Of a DNA stretch of 64,000 nt, positions 1 to 7,867 are shown piece by piece. Source of the stretch: Salinibacterium sp. dk2585. GTDB lineage: Bacteria > Actinomycetota > Actinomycetes > Actinomycetales > Microbacteriaceae. Location of the stretch: the NCBI RefSeq assembly GCF_008001035.1, contig NZ_CP042856.1:1116001-1180000 (forward strand). Reading direction: 5' to 3'. The notes under the pieces were generated by a model. The model was not told where the DNA came from, ran no database searches, and saw only the letters and a program-made list of their open reading frames with translations. Numbering within the stretch: position 1 is the stretch's first letter; the number at the start of each line of letters is the position of its first letter. A program made the translations under genes and the position numbers.

Positions 1-1
1 C

Positions 2-280
2 GCCGGCGCACAGATCATCGTCGACACGCAGCGCCTCTGGCACGCCGTCGCGCACAACGGCACCGAGCCGCGCTACTGCCTGATCACCTCGTGGGAGTCG
101 GGCGAGGAGCTTGACGCCTACATGGCCAAGTACAACGCGGTCAGCCGCGTGCCCAACGTCGAAGTTCCGCAGGACGTGCTCGACGCGGGCCAGGCGGAGC
201 AGGAGCGTCGCATCGCCGCTCGTGCCGCCTACTACGCGGCGAAGGGCCAGGCCGAGAAGACGGCCATGAGCGAGGCCTGA
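2..280 (+). CDS. C-terminal fragment of a hypothetical protein, possibly dioxygenase-like
   Basis: Open reading frame running in from before the window; 92 residues are visible before a TGA stop. Near the start it reads DTQRLWHAVAHNGTEPRY, an RLWH...G..PR pattern reminiscent of the last metal-binding His and the 2-oxoglutarate-binding Arg in phytanoyl-CoA-dioxygenase or cupin-type folds. The tail is Ala/Glu-rich, probably helical and not conserved. The 5' part is missing, so the family call is weak. A strong hairpin follows the stop codon by 15 bases and probably ends the transcript. Confidence 0.5.
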   Translation, partial: AGAQIIVDTQRLWHAVAHNGTEPRYCLITSWESGEELDAYMAKYNAVSRVPNVEVPQDVLDAGQAEQERRIAARAAYYAAKGQAEKTAMSEA

Positions 281-294
281 TCCTCCTCTGACGC

Positions 295-329
295 GAAGAG
301 CCCCCGATGCCCGGCACCGGGGGCTCTTC
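295..329 (+). terminator. Perfect 12-bp hairpin, likely terminator
   Basis: Arms 295-306 and 318-329 are exactly complementary (GAAGAGCCCCCG and its reverse complement) around an 11-base loop. It sits between the end of the fragmentary gene and the DsbA-like gene. There is no T-run after it, as is common for GC-rich actinobacterial terminators. Confidence 0.7.
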
Positions 330-357
330 ACATCTGGGCATCGATATTCTTGGGGGC

Positions 358-1125
358 ATGGGCAAGAAGGACGACCGCACGCTCGCAATCCGGCAGAAGG
401 CCAACGAGGCCCGCATGCGGGAGAAGAAGGCTGAAGCGCGCCGTCGGGCCCTCATCCAGGGCGGCATCATCCTCGGCGTGCTCGTCGTCGTCGCAGCGAT
501 CGTCATCGCCGTCGTGTTGGGCAACCGGGCGGCGAGGGAGGTCGCGATCCCGGAGAACACGGCCACCATCTCGGTGGGAGAGACGAGTGACATCCCATTC
601 CAGATCGCGGGCACGGCCGTGCGCGTCGGTTCGGAGGAGGCGCCCGTCACGATCTCCCTCTATGAGGACTTCTCCTGCCCCCACTGCAAAGACTACGAGG
701 CCGCCGTGGGGCAGACGCTGCAAGAGCTCATCGCCGAGGGTGATGTCGCGGTCGAGTACCACCCCATCAACGTCGTGAGCGAGTACGGCATCCGGGCCGG
801 CAGTGCTGCCGCCTGCGTCGCCGCCCACGAGCCTGAGAGCTGGACGACAGCGCACGCCTCACTGTTTGCGGTGCACGACGCGTCGACGGATGCCTGGAAC
901 AACGAACAGTTCGCCACCTTCCTCAACGGCCAGGGCATCGGGGGAGACGAGCTGACGGAGTGTGTCGAGTCGGGACGCTACGCCAACTGGATCAAGCAGA
1001 ACACGCTCGAGGCACGCGACGCAGGCATCGCCTCGACCCCGACGCTGCTCATCAACGGAGAGCGCCAGGAGGCGCTGCTCAGCCCGGAGCAGCTGCGCGC
1101 CGCGGTGGGGGAGATCGTCTCCTGA
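358..1125 (+). CDS. Membrane-anchored DsbA-family thiol oxidoreductase
   Basis: 255 residues. A charged cytoplasmic N-terminus (about 1-32, rich in Lys/Arg/Glu) leads into one transmembrane helix (about 33-53); the rest would be outside the membrane. The thioredoxin-fold active site CPHC is at about residues 107-110 (FSCPHC), and the family's cis-proline loop appears as STPTLLING near the C-terminus. This layout matches actinobacterial DsbA/thioredoxin_4 proteins that make or shuffle disulfides in secreted proteins. I chose the ATG at 358 over one at 307 because 307 lies in the loop of the upstream terminator hairpin, and MGKKDD fits the usual basic N-terminus. No DsbB/VKOR partner is in the window. 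Confidence 0.85.
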   Translation: MGKKDDRTLAIRQKANEARMREKKAEARRRALIQGGIILGVLVVVAAIVIAVVLGNRAAREVAIPENTATISVGETSDIPFQIAGTAVRVGSEEAPVTISLYEDFSCPHCKDYEAAVGQTLQELIAEGDVAVEYHPINVVSEYGIRAGSAAACVAAHEPESWTTAHASLFAVHDASTDAWNNEQFATFLNGQGIGGDELTECVESGRYANWIKQNTLEARDAGIASTPTLLINGERQEALLSPEQLRAAVGEIVS

Positions 1126-1167
1126 TACCCAGTTTTCGAGGGTCACGGCGCGTCGCGGAACTGGGGC

Positions 1168-1197
1168 TTCTTTCGCGCCCGTCTGCATGCGTATGAT
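1168..1197 (+). promoter_or_regulatory. Candidate sigma-70-type promoter for the PQ-loop gene
   Basis: A consensus -10 box TATGAT lies at 1192-1197 with a weak -35 (TTCTTT, 1168-1173) 18 bases upstream. It would give a leader of about 77 bases before the ATG at 1281. Confidence 0.45.
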
Positions 1198-1280
1198 GTG
1201 CGAGACATCGCCGATGCCCTAGCAACATCCGTCCACTCGGGGGCTCTCCCCAGGACCGTCAGAAAGACCAGAACAGCCCT

Positions 1281-1898
1281 ATGGACATCGGCAGCATCGT
1301 CGTGAACGCGCTCGGTTTCATCGGCACCGCGTTCTCAATCCTCATGTGGATCCCGCAGGCGAGGATCACCTGGGGCGCGCGCAACGATCCGGCTCGGCTT
1401 GCTGGCATCTCCGAGACGACACAGTGGCTCCTCACGGGCAGCTACCTCGTGTGGGGTGTCTACGGCGTGCTCGCCGGCTCGCTGTGGATCGCCGCGCCGA
1501 GCGTCGTCGCGCTGCCGATCGCCATCGCATCCGTCGTCATCGTGCGCCGCGGGCGCCGCCTGCCGTTGACCGTCTCGGTGCCGATCATCTCGGCCGACGA
1601 GACGCACTCCAACCTCGACGAGACACACCTGGATGTTGCGACCGGGTCGATCCCCGTCACGCCGGTCGCTGACGAACTCGGCAAGTTCGATATCACGACG
1701 CCCATCGTCGTGATCCCGGCAGACGCCGAGGCAGAGTCGACCGCGACGGGCACGATCCCGATCCTTGCGAGCGAACCGCTCGGGGCCGACATGGCCGTTG
1801 AGGGCCATACCGAGCCGACCGAGCCGACGCGCAGCGCACCTACCGCGGCCCAGGCCGCCTCGGGCAGCGACACCGGCATCATCACCATCCCGGCGTGA
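1281..1898 (+). CDS. PQ-loop/SemiSWEET-like membrane protein with a long soluble tail
   Basis: 205 residues. Residues 1-95 carry three hydrophobic segments (about 7-27, 45-65, 68-88), and the first contains WIPQA, the proline-glutamine signature of PQ-loop/SWEET-type proteins. One three-helix bundle would need to dimerise to form a channel, as SemiSWEETs do. From about residue 105 the protein is a low-complexity acidic, Thr/Pro-rich tail with TGSIPV/TGTIPI-like repeats, presumably disordered. Substrate unknown. The start is the only ATG before the first helix; the Shine-Dalgarno is weak (AGAAAGACC). Confidence 0.65.
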   Translation: MDIGSIVVNALGFIGTAFSILMWIPQARITWGARNDPARLAGISETTQWLLTGSYLVWGVYGVLAGSLWIAAPSVVALPIAIASVVIVRRGRRLPLTVSVPIISADETHSNLDETHLDVATGSIPVTPVADELGKFDITTPIVVIPADAEAESTATGTIPILASEPLGADMAVEGHTEPTEPTRSAPTAAQAASGSDTGIITIPA

Positions 1899-1956
1899 CT
1901 CCTCCCTGAGCACTGCGCCCCTTGCGCGCGGCCGGGACCGAGGGGAGCCTGTGCTG

Positions 1957-2886
1957 GTGGACAGCAATCAGTGGGATGTCATCGTCATTGGGGGTGGCTC
2001 CGCGGGTCTGAGCGCCGCGCTTCAGCTCGGCAGGGCCGGACGGCGCGTGCTCGTGATCGACGCGGGGGAGCCAAGGAACCGTTTCGCCGAGCACATGCAC
2101 GGCGTGCTCGGCAGCGACGGCCTTTCCCCGCTCGAGTACCTCGAGCGGGGGCGCGAGGAGATCCGGCACTACGGGGTTGCACTGCACCGCGGTTCGGTCA
2201 CGACGGCGGCAGAGGAAGGCCAGCTCCTGCGCGTCGAGACCGCGGCGGGGGAGGCCTTCTTGGGCAGGCGGGTGATCGCGGCATCCGGATGTCGTGACGG
2301 CGTCGCAGACGTGCCCGGCATGGGGGATCGCTGGGGCAGGGATGTGCTGCACTGCCCTTACTGTCACGGATGGGAGTTCAGAGGCGCACGGCTGGGCGTG
2401 CTCGCGTCGTCGTCCGCGAGCATCCACCAGGCACTGCTCGTGCGCCAATGGAGTGAGAGCCTCGTGTTCTTCAATGCCGAAGCGGGGGACCTGCCGGTGG
2501 ATGTCTCGACTCGCCTGCAGGCACGGGGCGTGATCGTCGAGTCACGCCCGCCTTCGCGGCTCGTCGTGAGCGAGGATCGCCTCACGGGCGTCGAACTGCA
2601 CGGTGGGGATGTGATCCCGGTCGACGCGCTCTTCACGACGCCCCTCCTGAAATCCAACGAGGAATACCTCGACGGGCTCGCCCTCGAACGCGAGGAATCC
2701 AAGCTCGGCGGCTTCCTGAGGACCGACAAGGCGGGACGCACGAGCAACCCGAAGGTGTGGGCGGTCGGCAACGTCGCGCGGCCCGCCGAGACGGTGCCCA
2801 TGGTGCTGGCAGCCGGATCAGCCGCAGGGGCTGCCGTCAACATGGACCTCATCGAAGAGGAGTTCGAGGCCGCGCTGGGCGGCTGA
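1957..2886 (+). CDS. Thioredoxin-reductase-like NAD(P)/FAD oxidoreductase
   Basis: 309 residues from a GTG start. The N-terminal FAD-binding Rossmann motif is DVIVIGGGSAGLSAALQ, with the following acidic strand end VLVIDAGEPRNRF. A redox CPYC motif sits in LHCPYCHGWEF mid-protein, and the C-terminal FAD contact is KVWAVGNVARP. The length and order match the low-molecular-weight TrxR-like family (HcpY/YkoF-type and thiol-drug disulfide oxidases) rather than TrxB itself, which has a CATC-type motif and a GxGxxA NADPH site; here the second Rossmann fold is poorly defined (LGVLASSSASIHQA), so NADPH use is uncertain. GTG 1957 was chosen because AGGGGAG at 1941-1947 gives 9-base spacing; GTG 1951 is too close. 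Confidence 0.8.
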   Translation: MDSNQWDVIVIGGGSAGLSAALQLGRAGRRVLVIDAGEPRNRFAEHMHGVLGSDGLSPLEYLERGREEIRHYGVALHRGSVTTAAEEGQLLRVETAAGEAFLGRRVIAASGCRDGVADVPGMGDRWGRDVLHCPYCHGWEFRGARLGVLASSSASIHQALLVRQWSESLVFFNAEAGDLPVDVSTRLQARGVIVESRPPSRLVVSEDRLTGVELHGGDVIPVDALFTTPLLKSNEEYLDGLALEREESKLGGFLRTDKAGRTSNPKVWAVGNVARPAETVPMVLAAGSAAGAAVNMDLIEEEFEAALGG

Positions 2887-2918
2887 CGCCGCGTGCGGTT
2901 CTTGATGCAGTTTTGGGG

Positions 2919-2956
2919 CGACACGCCGTGCCGGAGAATTCCCGCACGGCGTGTCG
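2919..2956. terminator. 13-bp perfect hairpin between convergent genes
   Basis: Arms 2919-2931 and 2944-2956 are exact reverse complements with a 12-base loop, in the 109-base gap between the convergent flavoprotein and DEAD-box helicase genes. It probably acts as a bidirectional terminator. Neither side has a T-run. Confidence 0.7.
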
Positions 2957-2995
2957 GGCAAGAGTGTCGCCGAAACCCCGCAGGCGACCCGGCGC

Positions 2996-4708
2996 TTAGC
3001 GGTCGCGGCGCTGCTTGCGGCCGCGGTCCGGGGCGATCTCGATGAGCTTGCCGCTGATGCGCGTGTTCTGGAGCTTGCCGAGCACGTCACGGGGCAGGTC
3101 GGCAGGCAGCTCGACGATCGAGAAGTCGAGCATGATCTTGATCGCACCGAAGTCCTCGCGGCTGAAGCCGCCCTCATTCGCGAGCGCGCCGACGATCTGG
3201 CGCGGCTCGACCTTGTGGCGACGGCCCACCTCGATGCGGTACGGCGCATAGGTGGAGTTGCCGCCGCGCGATCGGGGCTCGCGACGCTCTCCGCGCTCGG
3301 GCCGGTCGTCGCGTTCGAAGCGCGCCTGGCGAGCGGGGCGCTCGTCCTCCTTCGAGAGGAGAAGCGGCGTCTCACCCTGGGCGACGACCGCGAGCGCCGC
3401 GGCGACGTCGAGCTCGGGCACGTCATGGTGCTGCACGTAGTGCGTGATGATGTCGCGGAACGCCGAGATGCGGCCCGTCTCGCTCAGCGCCGCCGTGATG
3501 GCGTCGTCGAAGCGGGCGAGGCGAGTGACGTTCACGTCCTCGACGCTCGGGAGCTGCATCTCGGTGAGCGGCTGGCGCGTCGCACGCTCGATCGCCGTGA
3601 GGAGCCGACGCTCGCGCGGGGTCACGAAGCTGATCGCGGCTCCGCTGCGTCCCGCACGACCCGTGCGGCCGATGCGGTGCACGTAGGACTCGGTGTCGAT
3701 GGGGATGTCGAAGTTGACCACGTGGCTGATGCGGTCGACGTCGAGGCCTCGCGCCGCGACATCCGTTGCCACCAGGATGTCGAGCTTGCCCGACTTGAGC
3801 TGCCCGACCGTGCGCTCGCGCTGGGCCTGGGCGACGTCGCCGCTGATCGCGGCGGCGGAGTAGCCCCGGGCGCGGAGCTTCTCGGCGAGGTTCTCCGTCT
3901 CGCTCTTGGTGCGGACGAAGACGATCATGCCCTCGAAGTTCTCGACCTCGAGGATGCGGGTGAGCGCGTCGACTTTCTGTGGGTAGGAGACGATGAGGTA
4001 GCGCTGGGTGACGTTCGCGGAGGTCGTGGTCTTGGTCTTGACCGTGATCTCTTCGGGGTCGTGCAGGTACTTCTGCGAGATGCGACGGATCGCGGCTGGC
4101 ATGGTCGCCGAGAACAGGGCAACCTGCTTCTCGTCGGGCGTCTCGGCGAGGATCGTCTCGACGTCTTCGGCGAAGCCCATCTTGAGCATCTCGTCGGCCT
4201 CATCGAGCACGAGGTACTTAAGCTCGGAGAGGTCGAGGGTGCCCTTGGCGATGTGGTCCATGATGCGGCCCGGGGTGCCGACGACGACGTGCACGCCGCG
4301 GCGGAGGGCCGAGAGCTGCACGCCGTAGGCCTGGCCGCCGTAGACGGGGAGCACGCTCACGCCGCGGAGGTGCGCCGCGTACTGTTCGAAGGCCTCACAG
4401 ACCTGGAGCGCGAGTTCGCGAGTGGGGGAGAGCACGAGCGCCTGTGGCGTCTTCTGCGCCGGGTCGAGGCGAGAAAGGATGGGCAGGGCGAATGCCGCGG
4501 TCTTGCCGGTGCCCGTCTGGGCGAGCCCGACGACGTCGCGACCCGTGAGGAGCACGGGAATCGTCGCGGCCTGGATAGCGGAGGGGGTCTCGTAGCCGAC
4601 GTCCTTGACGGCGCGCAGGACATTGTCACTGAGGCCGAGATCGGAGAACGTCGTCTGGGGGCTGGCGGCGTCGGTATCGGCCTGCGTGGGGGTGTCGAGC
4701 GTGGTCAT
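2996..4708 (-). CDS. deaD: DEAD-box ATP-dependent RNA helicase, DeaD/CsdA type
   Basis: 570 residues. In order: Q-motif Phe near 21 and Gln 46, motif I AQTGTGKT (63-70), PTRELA, GTPGR, the DEAD box in VLDEADEML, SAT (FSATMP), and in the second domain VATDVAARGLDVDR and HRIGRTGRAGR. After an Arg/Glu-rich linker comes a DbpA-type RNA-binding domain (about 480-555, VGRRHKVEPRQIVGAL onward), then a basic tail. This architecture is that of DeaD, which unwinds structured RNA in ribosome assembly and cold adaptation. A TAACGT -10 box 7 bases before the ATG suggests a leaderless message. It converges on the upstream-listed flavoprotein gene. Confidence 0.93.
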   Translation of the reverse strand: MTTLDTPTQADTDAASPQTTFSDLGLSDNVLRAVKDVGYETPSAIQAATIPVLLTGRDVVGLAQTGTGKTAAFALPILSRLDPAQKTPQALVLSPTRELALQVCEAFEQYAAHLRGVSVLPVYGGQAYGVQLSALRRGVHVVVGTPGRIMDHIAKGTLDLSELKYLVLDEADEMLKMGFAEDVETILAETPDEKQVALFSATMPAAIRRISQKYLHDPEEITVKTKTTTSANVTQRYLIVSYPQKVDALTRILEVENFEGMIVFVRTKSETENLAEKLRARGYSAAAISGDVAQAQRERTVGQLKSGKLDILVATDVAARGLDVDRISHVVNFDIPIDTESYVHRIGRTGRAGRSGAAISFVTPRERRLLTAIERATRQPLTEMQLPSVEDVNVTRLARFDDAITAALSETGRISAFRDIITHYVQHHDVPELDVAAALAVVAQGETPLLLSKEDERPARQARFERDDRPERGERREPRSRGGNSTYAPYRIEVGRRHKVEPRQIVGALANEGGFSREDFGAIKIMLDFSIVELPADLPRDVLGKLQNTRISGKLIEIAPDRGRKQRRDR

Positions 4709-4715
4709 CTAAGCA

Positions 4716-4721
4716 ACGTTA
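4716..4721 (-). promoter_or_regulatory. -10 box of a leaderless promoter (deaD)
   Basis: TAACGT on the minus strand, followed by 7 bases and then the ATG at 4708. This spacing puts the transcription start on or next to the start codon. No clear -35. Confidence 0.5.
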
Positions 4722-4806
4722 CCGGCGGCAGCCGCAAGAGTGCTGGATCCTGGGCTCGACAGGCGGGACATGCCTCGTCAATCACGGCAATGTCGGTGGT
4801 GCTCCC

Positions 4807-4812
4807 TACCCT
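4807..4812 (+). promoter_or_regulatory. -10 box of a leaderless promoter (small zinc-ribbon gene)
   Basis: TACCCT followed by 6 bases and the ATG at 4819; no Shine-Dalgarno is present in between. Confidence 0.5.
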
Positions 4813-4818
4813 TGAAAC

Positions 4819-5007
4819 ATGGAGATCAAGAACTGCCCCGAATGCGCTGCTGAGACGGTATCCGCCGGCCACGCCCTCTGGGCCGACGGCGACGAGCTCG
4901 TCCTTGTGATCGAATGCGTCGAGCCCGACTGCGGCTGGGCGACGGTCGAGGCCGAGTGGGTCGACGCGGGCGAACGCTCGGAACGCGACGGCGTGCTCGC
5001 CGCGTAG
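4819..5007 (+). CDS. Small zinc-ribbon-like hypothetical protein
   Basis: 62 residues with two Cys pairs, CPEC at 7-10 and C-(5)-C in ECVEPDCGW (33-38), spaced as in small zinc ribbons. Between them is a short beta-rich segment (ELVLVIE). No helix-turn-helix or enzyme motif is visible, so nucleic acid or protein binding is only a guess. It is divergent from deaD and appears to be transcribed from its own leaderless promoter. Function unknown. Confidence 0.7.
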   Translation: MEIKNCPECAAETVSAGHALWADGDELVLVIECVEPDCGWATVEAEWVDAGERSERDGVLAA

Positions 5008-5021
5008 CGAGCGTTCGCTCC

Positions 5022-5870
5022 CTAGACAACGGCGATGCCGCGGCGCCAGCGTCGGCGCGCATCCCGAAGCAGCACGTTGAATGGAAACTCCCGCAGCGCC
5101 CGAGGCATGCGCCGGTTGACCGCCGCGACCACGCGGATGAGCCGATCGAAGCGGCGCTGCTGCCGCCCACTCCAGGGCAGCCCCAGCTCGGTACGGAACT
5201 GCTCCGGCAGGAAGCCCAGTGTCAGGAAACGGTTGAGCGGGCCTGCCGTGCGGTCGAGCGGAAACGGCAGGAACGTGGCATCCGCGATGCCCCGCAGGTA
5301 GGCGCGCGTGACGTCATCCATGCGGATCGAGGCGATCCCGTGCTGCCAGTACCGCTCGAACGCCTCGCGACCGTCCGGCCACGCCTCGGCGGGCACCTGC
5401 AGTGTCGTGCCGAGGACGGCGCCGCGGCGGTAGAAGTCCTCGGCGCGATCCCCGAGCGGGCCGTGCATCTTGACGGCCACATCCTCCATGCCCCAGTACA
5501 GGCAGGCGGCCACCCACAACTGCAGGCGCTCATCGAAGGCGTCATACGCGACCTCGTCTCCGGGCCGGGATCGCACCTGCGCGTGCACGCGGTTGATCTC
5601 CCGCCGCAGGCGCTGGCGGTCATCCTCGGTGCCGCCCGTCGCGACGGCCAGGTAGGTGAGGGTCGTTCGCGCACGTTTGAACGGATGCCGGTCGACCCGT
5701 CCGCTCTCGACGCGACTCTCGGCGACACCCCGGCCGACGGGCAGCATCGACAGCTGCATGATGACGTTTGCGCCAGCCGCGAGCAGGCCGACCCCGTCAT
5801 GCAGGCCGGCGCCGTCGTTCGCTGCGTTCGACGCGTCCATCTCCCCAGAATGCCACCGGGTCGCTGGCAT
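5022..5870 (-). CDS. MpaB-like oxygenase family protein (DUF2236)
   Basis: About 282 residues. The core resembles the ER-bound oxygenase MpaB/latex-clearing Lcp (DUF2236) family: a hydrophobic LLAAGANVIMQ segment, then HPFKRARTTLTYLAVATGG, and HAQV followed by DERLQLWVAACLYWG; these His residues and the Arg are the ones that bind heme in Lcp. Members are heme oxygenases of mostly unknown substrate. The start is uncertain: ATG 5870 has a weak GCAGG 11 bases upstream, ATG 5840 follows GGGGAG with no spacing, and the frame is open to 5999. The C-terminus is basic. It is downstream of the ADH/hypothetical pair on the same strand, 139 bases away. Confidence 0.75.
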   Translation of the reverse strand: MPATRWHSGEMDASNAANDGAGLHDGVGLLAAGANVIMQLSMLPVGRGVAESRVESGRVDRHPFKRARTTLTYLAVATGGTEDDRQRLRREINRVHAQVRSRPGDEVAYDAFDERLQLWVAACLYWGMEDVAVKMHGPLGDRAEDFYRRGAVLGTTLQVPAEAWPDGREAFERYWQHGIASIRMDDVTRAYLRGIADATFLPFPLDRTAGPLNRFLTLGFLPEQFRTELGLPWSGRQQRRFDRLIRVVAAVNRRMPRALREFPFNVLLRDARRRWRRGIAVV

Positions 5871-6009
5871 CCAACCGGATGCCTGCTCTCGGCTCGCCCG
5901 TGGCTGGGAACCCAAGGTGAGAGTGTGCCGCAAGGGCACGACCCGCTCTCGGCGGTCCCGCTGAGCGCGATCGACCGGAGCCGGGACGTGCTCCAGCACG
6001 CCTCAGGTC

Positions 6010-6576
6010 TCAGCGCTTGGCGATGCGCCGCACGATTGAGAACGCGGCAATGCCGGCCAATACCCACGGCCCCGCGACAAGGATCGGGTCCATCCAGGTG
6101 TGCCGGTTGTCGGCGCGACCCCGACCGAAGCGGGAGCGGAAGCCGCCGTGCGTGAACTCGGCCTTGATGCCCGTCTCGCTGATGGGGTTGTCGGGCCGCA
6201 GGGTGAAGAGCGAGCGCAGGTGGCTGCCAGCAGCATCCACTCGGTCTCCCGCGATCAGGATGAGCCAGTGGGCGGCGCGCCCCTCGCTGAACTTCTCGTA
6301 GGCGAAGCGGCGGATGGCGCCCGATAGGCCGTGCAGGGGTGCTGAGGTGCCGAAGACGGGCGTGACGAAACGGTGCTCGATGGAACGCTCGCGCGTTTCG
6401 GCCCCAGCCTGGCGTTCGGGAAAGTCCCAGTGCGCGCCTGTCGCCTCGGGGGCGAAGCGCTCCTGCGGGAAGGCGGGTCGGTCGGCCGGGTCGAGGTCGA
6501 CGCCCCAACCGGGGATTCGCGCCTTCAGCGCTTCAGTGGACTCGCGACGGTCGGGTGCCTGTGCGGTGTATGGCAT
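6010..6576 (-). CDS. Conserved hypothetical partner of the formaldehyde-dehydrogenase-like gene
   Basis: 188 residues. The N-terminal half is soluble and polar with a RIPGWGVDLDPADRPAFP segment; the middle has a hydrophobic strand AAHWLILIAGD; the C-terminus has one likely transmembrane helix (about 165-183, ILVAGPWVLAGIAAFSIV) ending in the basic RRIAKR. It would sit in the membrane with its bulk on one side. I do not recognise a catalytic motif. The start at 6576 is supported by GAGAGG eight bases upstream. Only 13 bases separate it from the upstream zinc dehydrogenase gene, so the two are almost certainly cotranscribed and may work together. Function unknown. Confidence 0.8.
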   Translation of the reverse strand: MPYTAQAPDRRESTEALKARIPGWGVDLDPADRPAFPQERFAPEATGAHWDFPERQAGAETRERSIEHRFVTPVFGTSAPLHGLSGAIRRFAYEKFSEGRAAHWLILIAGDRVDAAGSHLRSLFTLRPDNPISETGIKAEFTHGGFRSRFGRGRADNRHTWMDPILVAGPWVLAGIAAFSIVRRIAKR

Positions 6577-6589
6577 GGTCTCGTTCCTC

Positions 6590-7738
6590 TCAGCTGGCGT
6601 CCGTGACAATGATGGGCTTGATGCAGTCATCCAGCTTCGCCGAGAAGATGTGGTAACCCTCGGCGATGTGCTCCAACGGGATGCGGTGGGTCACGATGTC
6701 GTTCGGCTTGAGGTAGCCGTTGCGCACGTGCTCGAAGAGCCTCGGCCACTGCCGCTTCACTGGGCATTGGTTCATGTTGAGGGTGAGGCCCTTGTTGAGG
6801 GCGTCACCGAACTTCACCGCCGAGAAGATGGGGCCGTAGGCGCCCATGACGGAGATCGTGCCGCCCTTGCGAACCGAGTCGATCGCCCAGTTGAGGGCGA
6901 CAGGGGAGCCTCCCTGCATCTTGAACTTGGCTGCGGTGATGTGCTGGAGCAGGTTGCCGTCGGCTTCGGCCCCGACGGCGTCGATCGCGACATCCGCCCC
7001 CAGGTAGTCCGTGGTCTTCTTCATCTCGACGACGATGTCGTTGTACTCGTTGAAGTTGAGCGTCTCAGCGTGGGCAAAGGTGCGCGCCTTTTCGAGCCGG
7101 TAGTCGAGGTGGTCGATCACGATGACGCGGCCCGCGCCCATGAGCCAAGCGGACTTCGCGGCGTAGAGCCCGATGGGGCCCGCTCCGAACACTGCAACGG
7201 TGTCGCCCTCCACGATGTCGCCGAGTTGGGCACCGAAGTACCCGGTGGCGAGGGCGTCGGTCATGAGGAGGGCGTCCTCCTCCTCCATCCAGTCGGGGAT
7301 GATCGAGGGGCCCACATCGGCGAAGGGAACCCGCACGTACTCGGCCTGGCCTCCGTCGTAGCCGCCGCAGGTGTGCGAGTAGCCGTAGATGCCGCCGACC
7401 GCGGTCGCGTTGGGGTTGACGTTGTGGCAGTTCGAGTAGAGGCCACGCGCGCAAAAGTAGCAGGAGCCGCAGTAGACGTTGAATGGCACCATGACGCGGT
7501 CGCCTGGCTTGAGGTTCTGCACCGAAGGCCCGACCTCGTGCACGACGCCGATGAACTCGTGGCCGAAGGTCGTTCCGACGCGGGTGTCGGGCATCATGCC
7601 GTGATAGAGGTGCAGGTCTGAACCGCAGATCGCGGCGTGCGTGACCCGCACGATCGCATCGTTGGGATGCTCGATCCTCGGGATGTCCTTCTCCTCGACC
7701 CGCACCTTGTATGGCCCCCGGTACACCATCGCTCGCAT
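6590..7738 (-). CDS. Zinc-dependent alcohol dehydrogenase, glutathione-independent formaldehyde dehydrogenase-like
   Basis: 382 residues, medium-chain dehydrogenase. The catalytic zinc ligands are visible in ICGSDLH and FGHEF; the structural zinc lobe is the four-Cys cluster YCGSCYFCARGLYSNC; the coenzyme Rossmann motif is AVFGAGPIGLYAAKSA, with acidic VIDHLDYRL after it, which favours NAD. A long insert near the C-terminal half (LLQHITAAKFKMQGGSPVALNWAIDSV) is typical of the FdhA/formaldehyde dismutase branch rather than plain ADH. A likely role is oxidation of formaldehyde or a small aldehyde or alcohol; the true substrate cannot be read from sequence. Start 7738 has AAGGG 10 bases upstream. 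Confidence 0.88.
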   Translation of the reverse strand: MRAMVYRGPYKVRVEEKDIPRIEHPNDAIVRVTHAAICGSDLHLYHGMMPDTRVGTTFGHEFIGVVHEVGPSVQNLKPGDRVMVPFNVYCGSCYFCARGLYSNCHNVNPNATAVGGIYGYSHTCGGYDGGQAEYVRVPFADVGPSIIPDWMEEEDALLMTDALATGYFGAQLGDIVEGDTVAVFGAGPIGLYAAKSAWLMGAGRVIVIDHLDYRLEKARTFAHAETLNFNEYNDIVVEMKKTTDYLGADVAIDAVGAEADGNLLQHITAAKFKMQGGSPVALNWAIDSVRKGGTISVMGAYGPIFSAVKFGDALNKGLTLNMNQCPVKRQWPRLFEHVRNGYLKPNDIVTHRIPLEHIAEGYHIFSAKLDDCIKPIIVTDAS

Positions 7739-7855
7739 CGCATCGATCCCTTCGCTCGGAGCATCATCGTTCACGTCGTTCGGGGCACGGTACCTCCCGC
7801 CGGGCACTGGCGTGCGGAGCAAATTTGCAGAAAGGGCGCTGCGGCGTCCGCTGGG

Positions 7856-7861
7856 TAGGCT
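7856..7861 (+). promoter_or_regulatory. -10 box of a leaderless promoter (NUDIX gene)
   Basis: TAGGCT, 6 bases, then ATG at 7868. Divergent from the dehydrogenase operon. Confidence 0.5.
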
Positions 7862-7867
7862 GACCAC

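Noticed and set aside
2951-4909. 652-residue plus-strand frame opposite deaD
   Set aside because: Antisense to the helicase and overlapping the terminator region; composition is that of a shadow frame.
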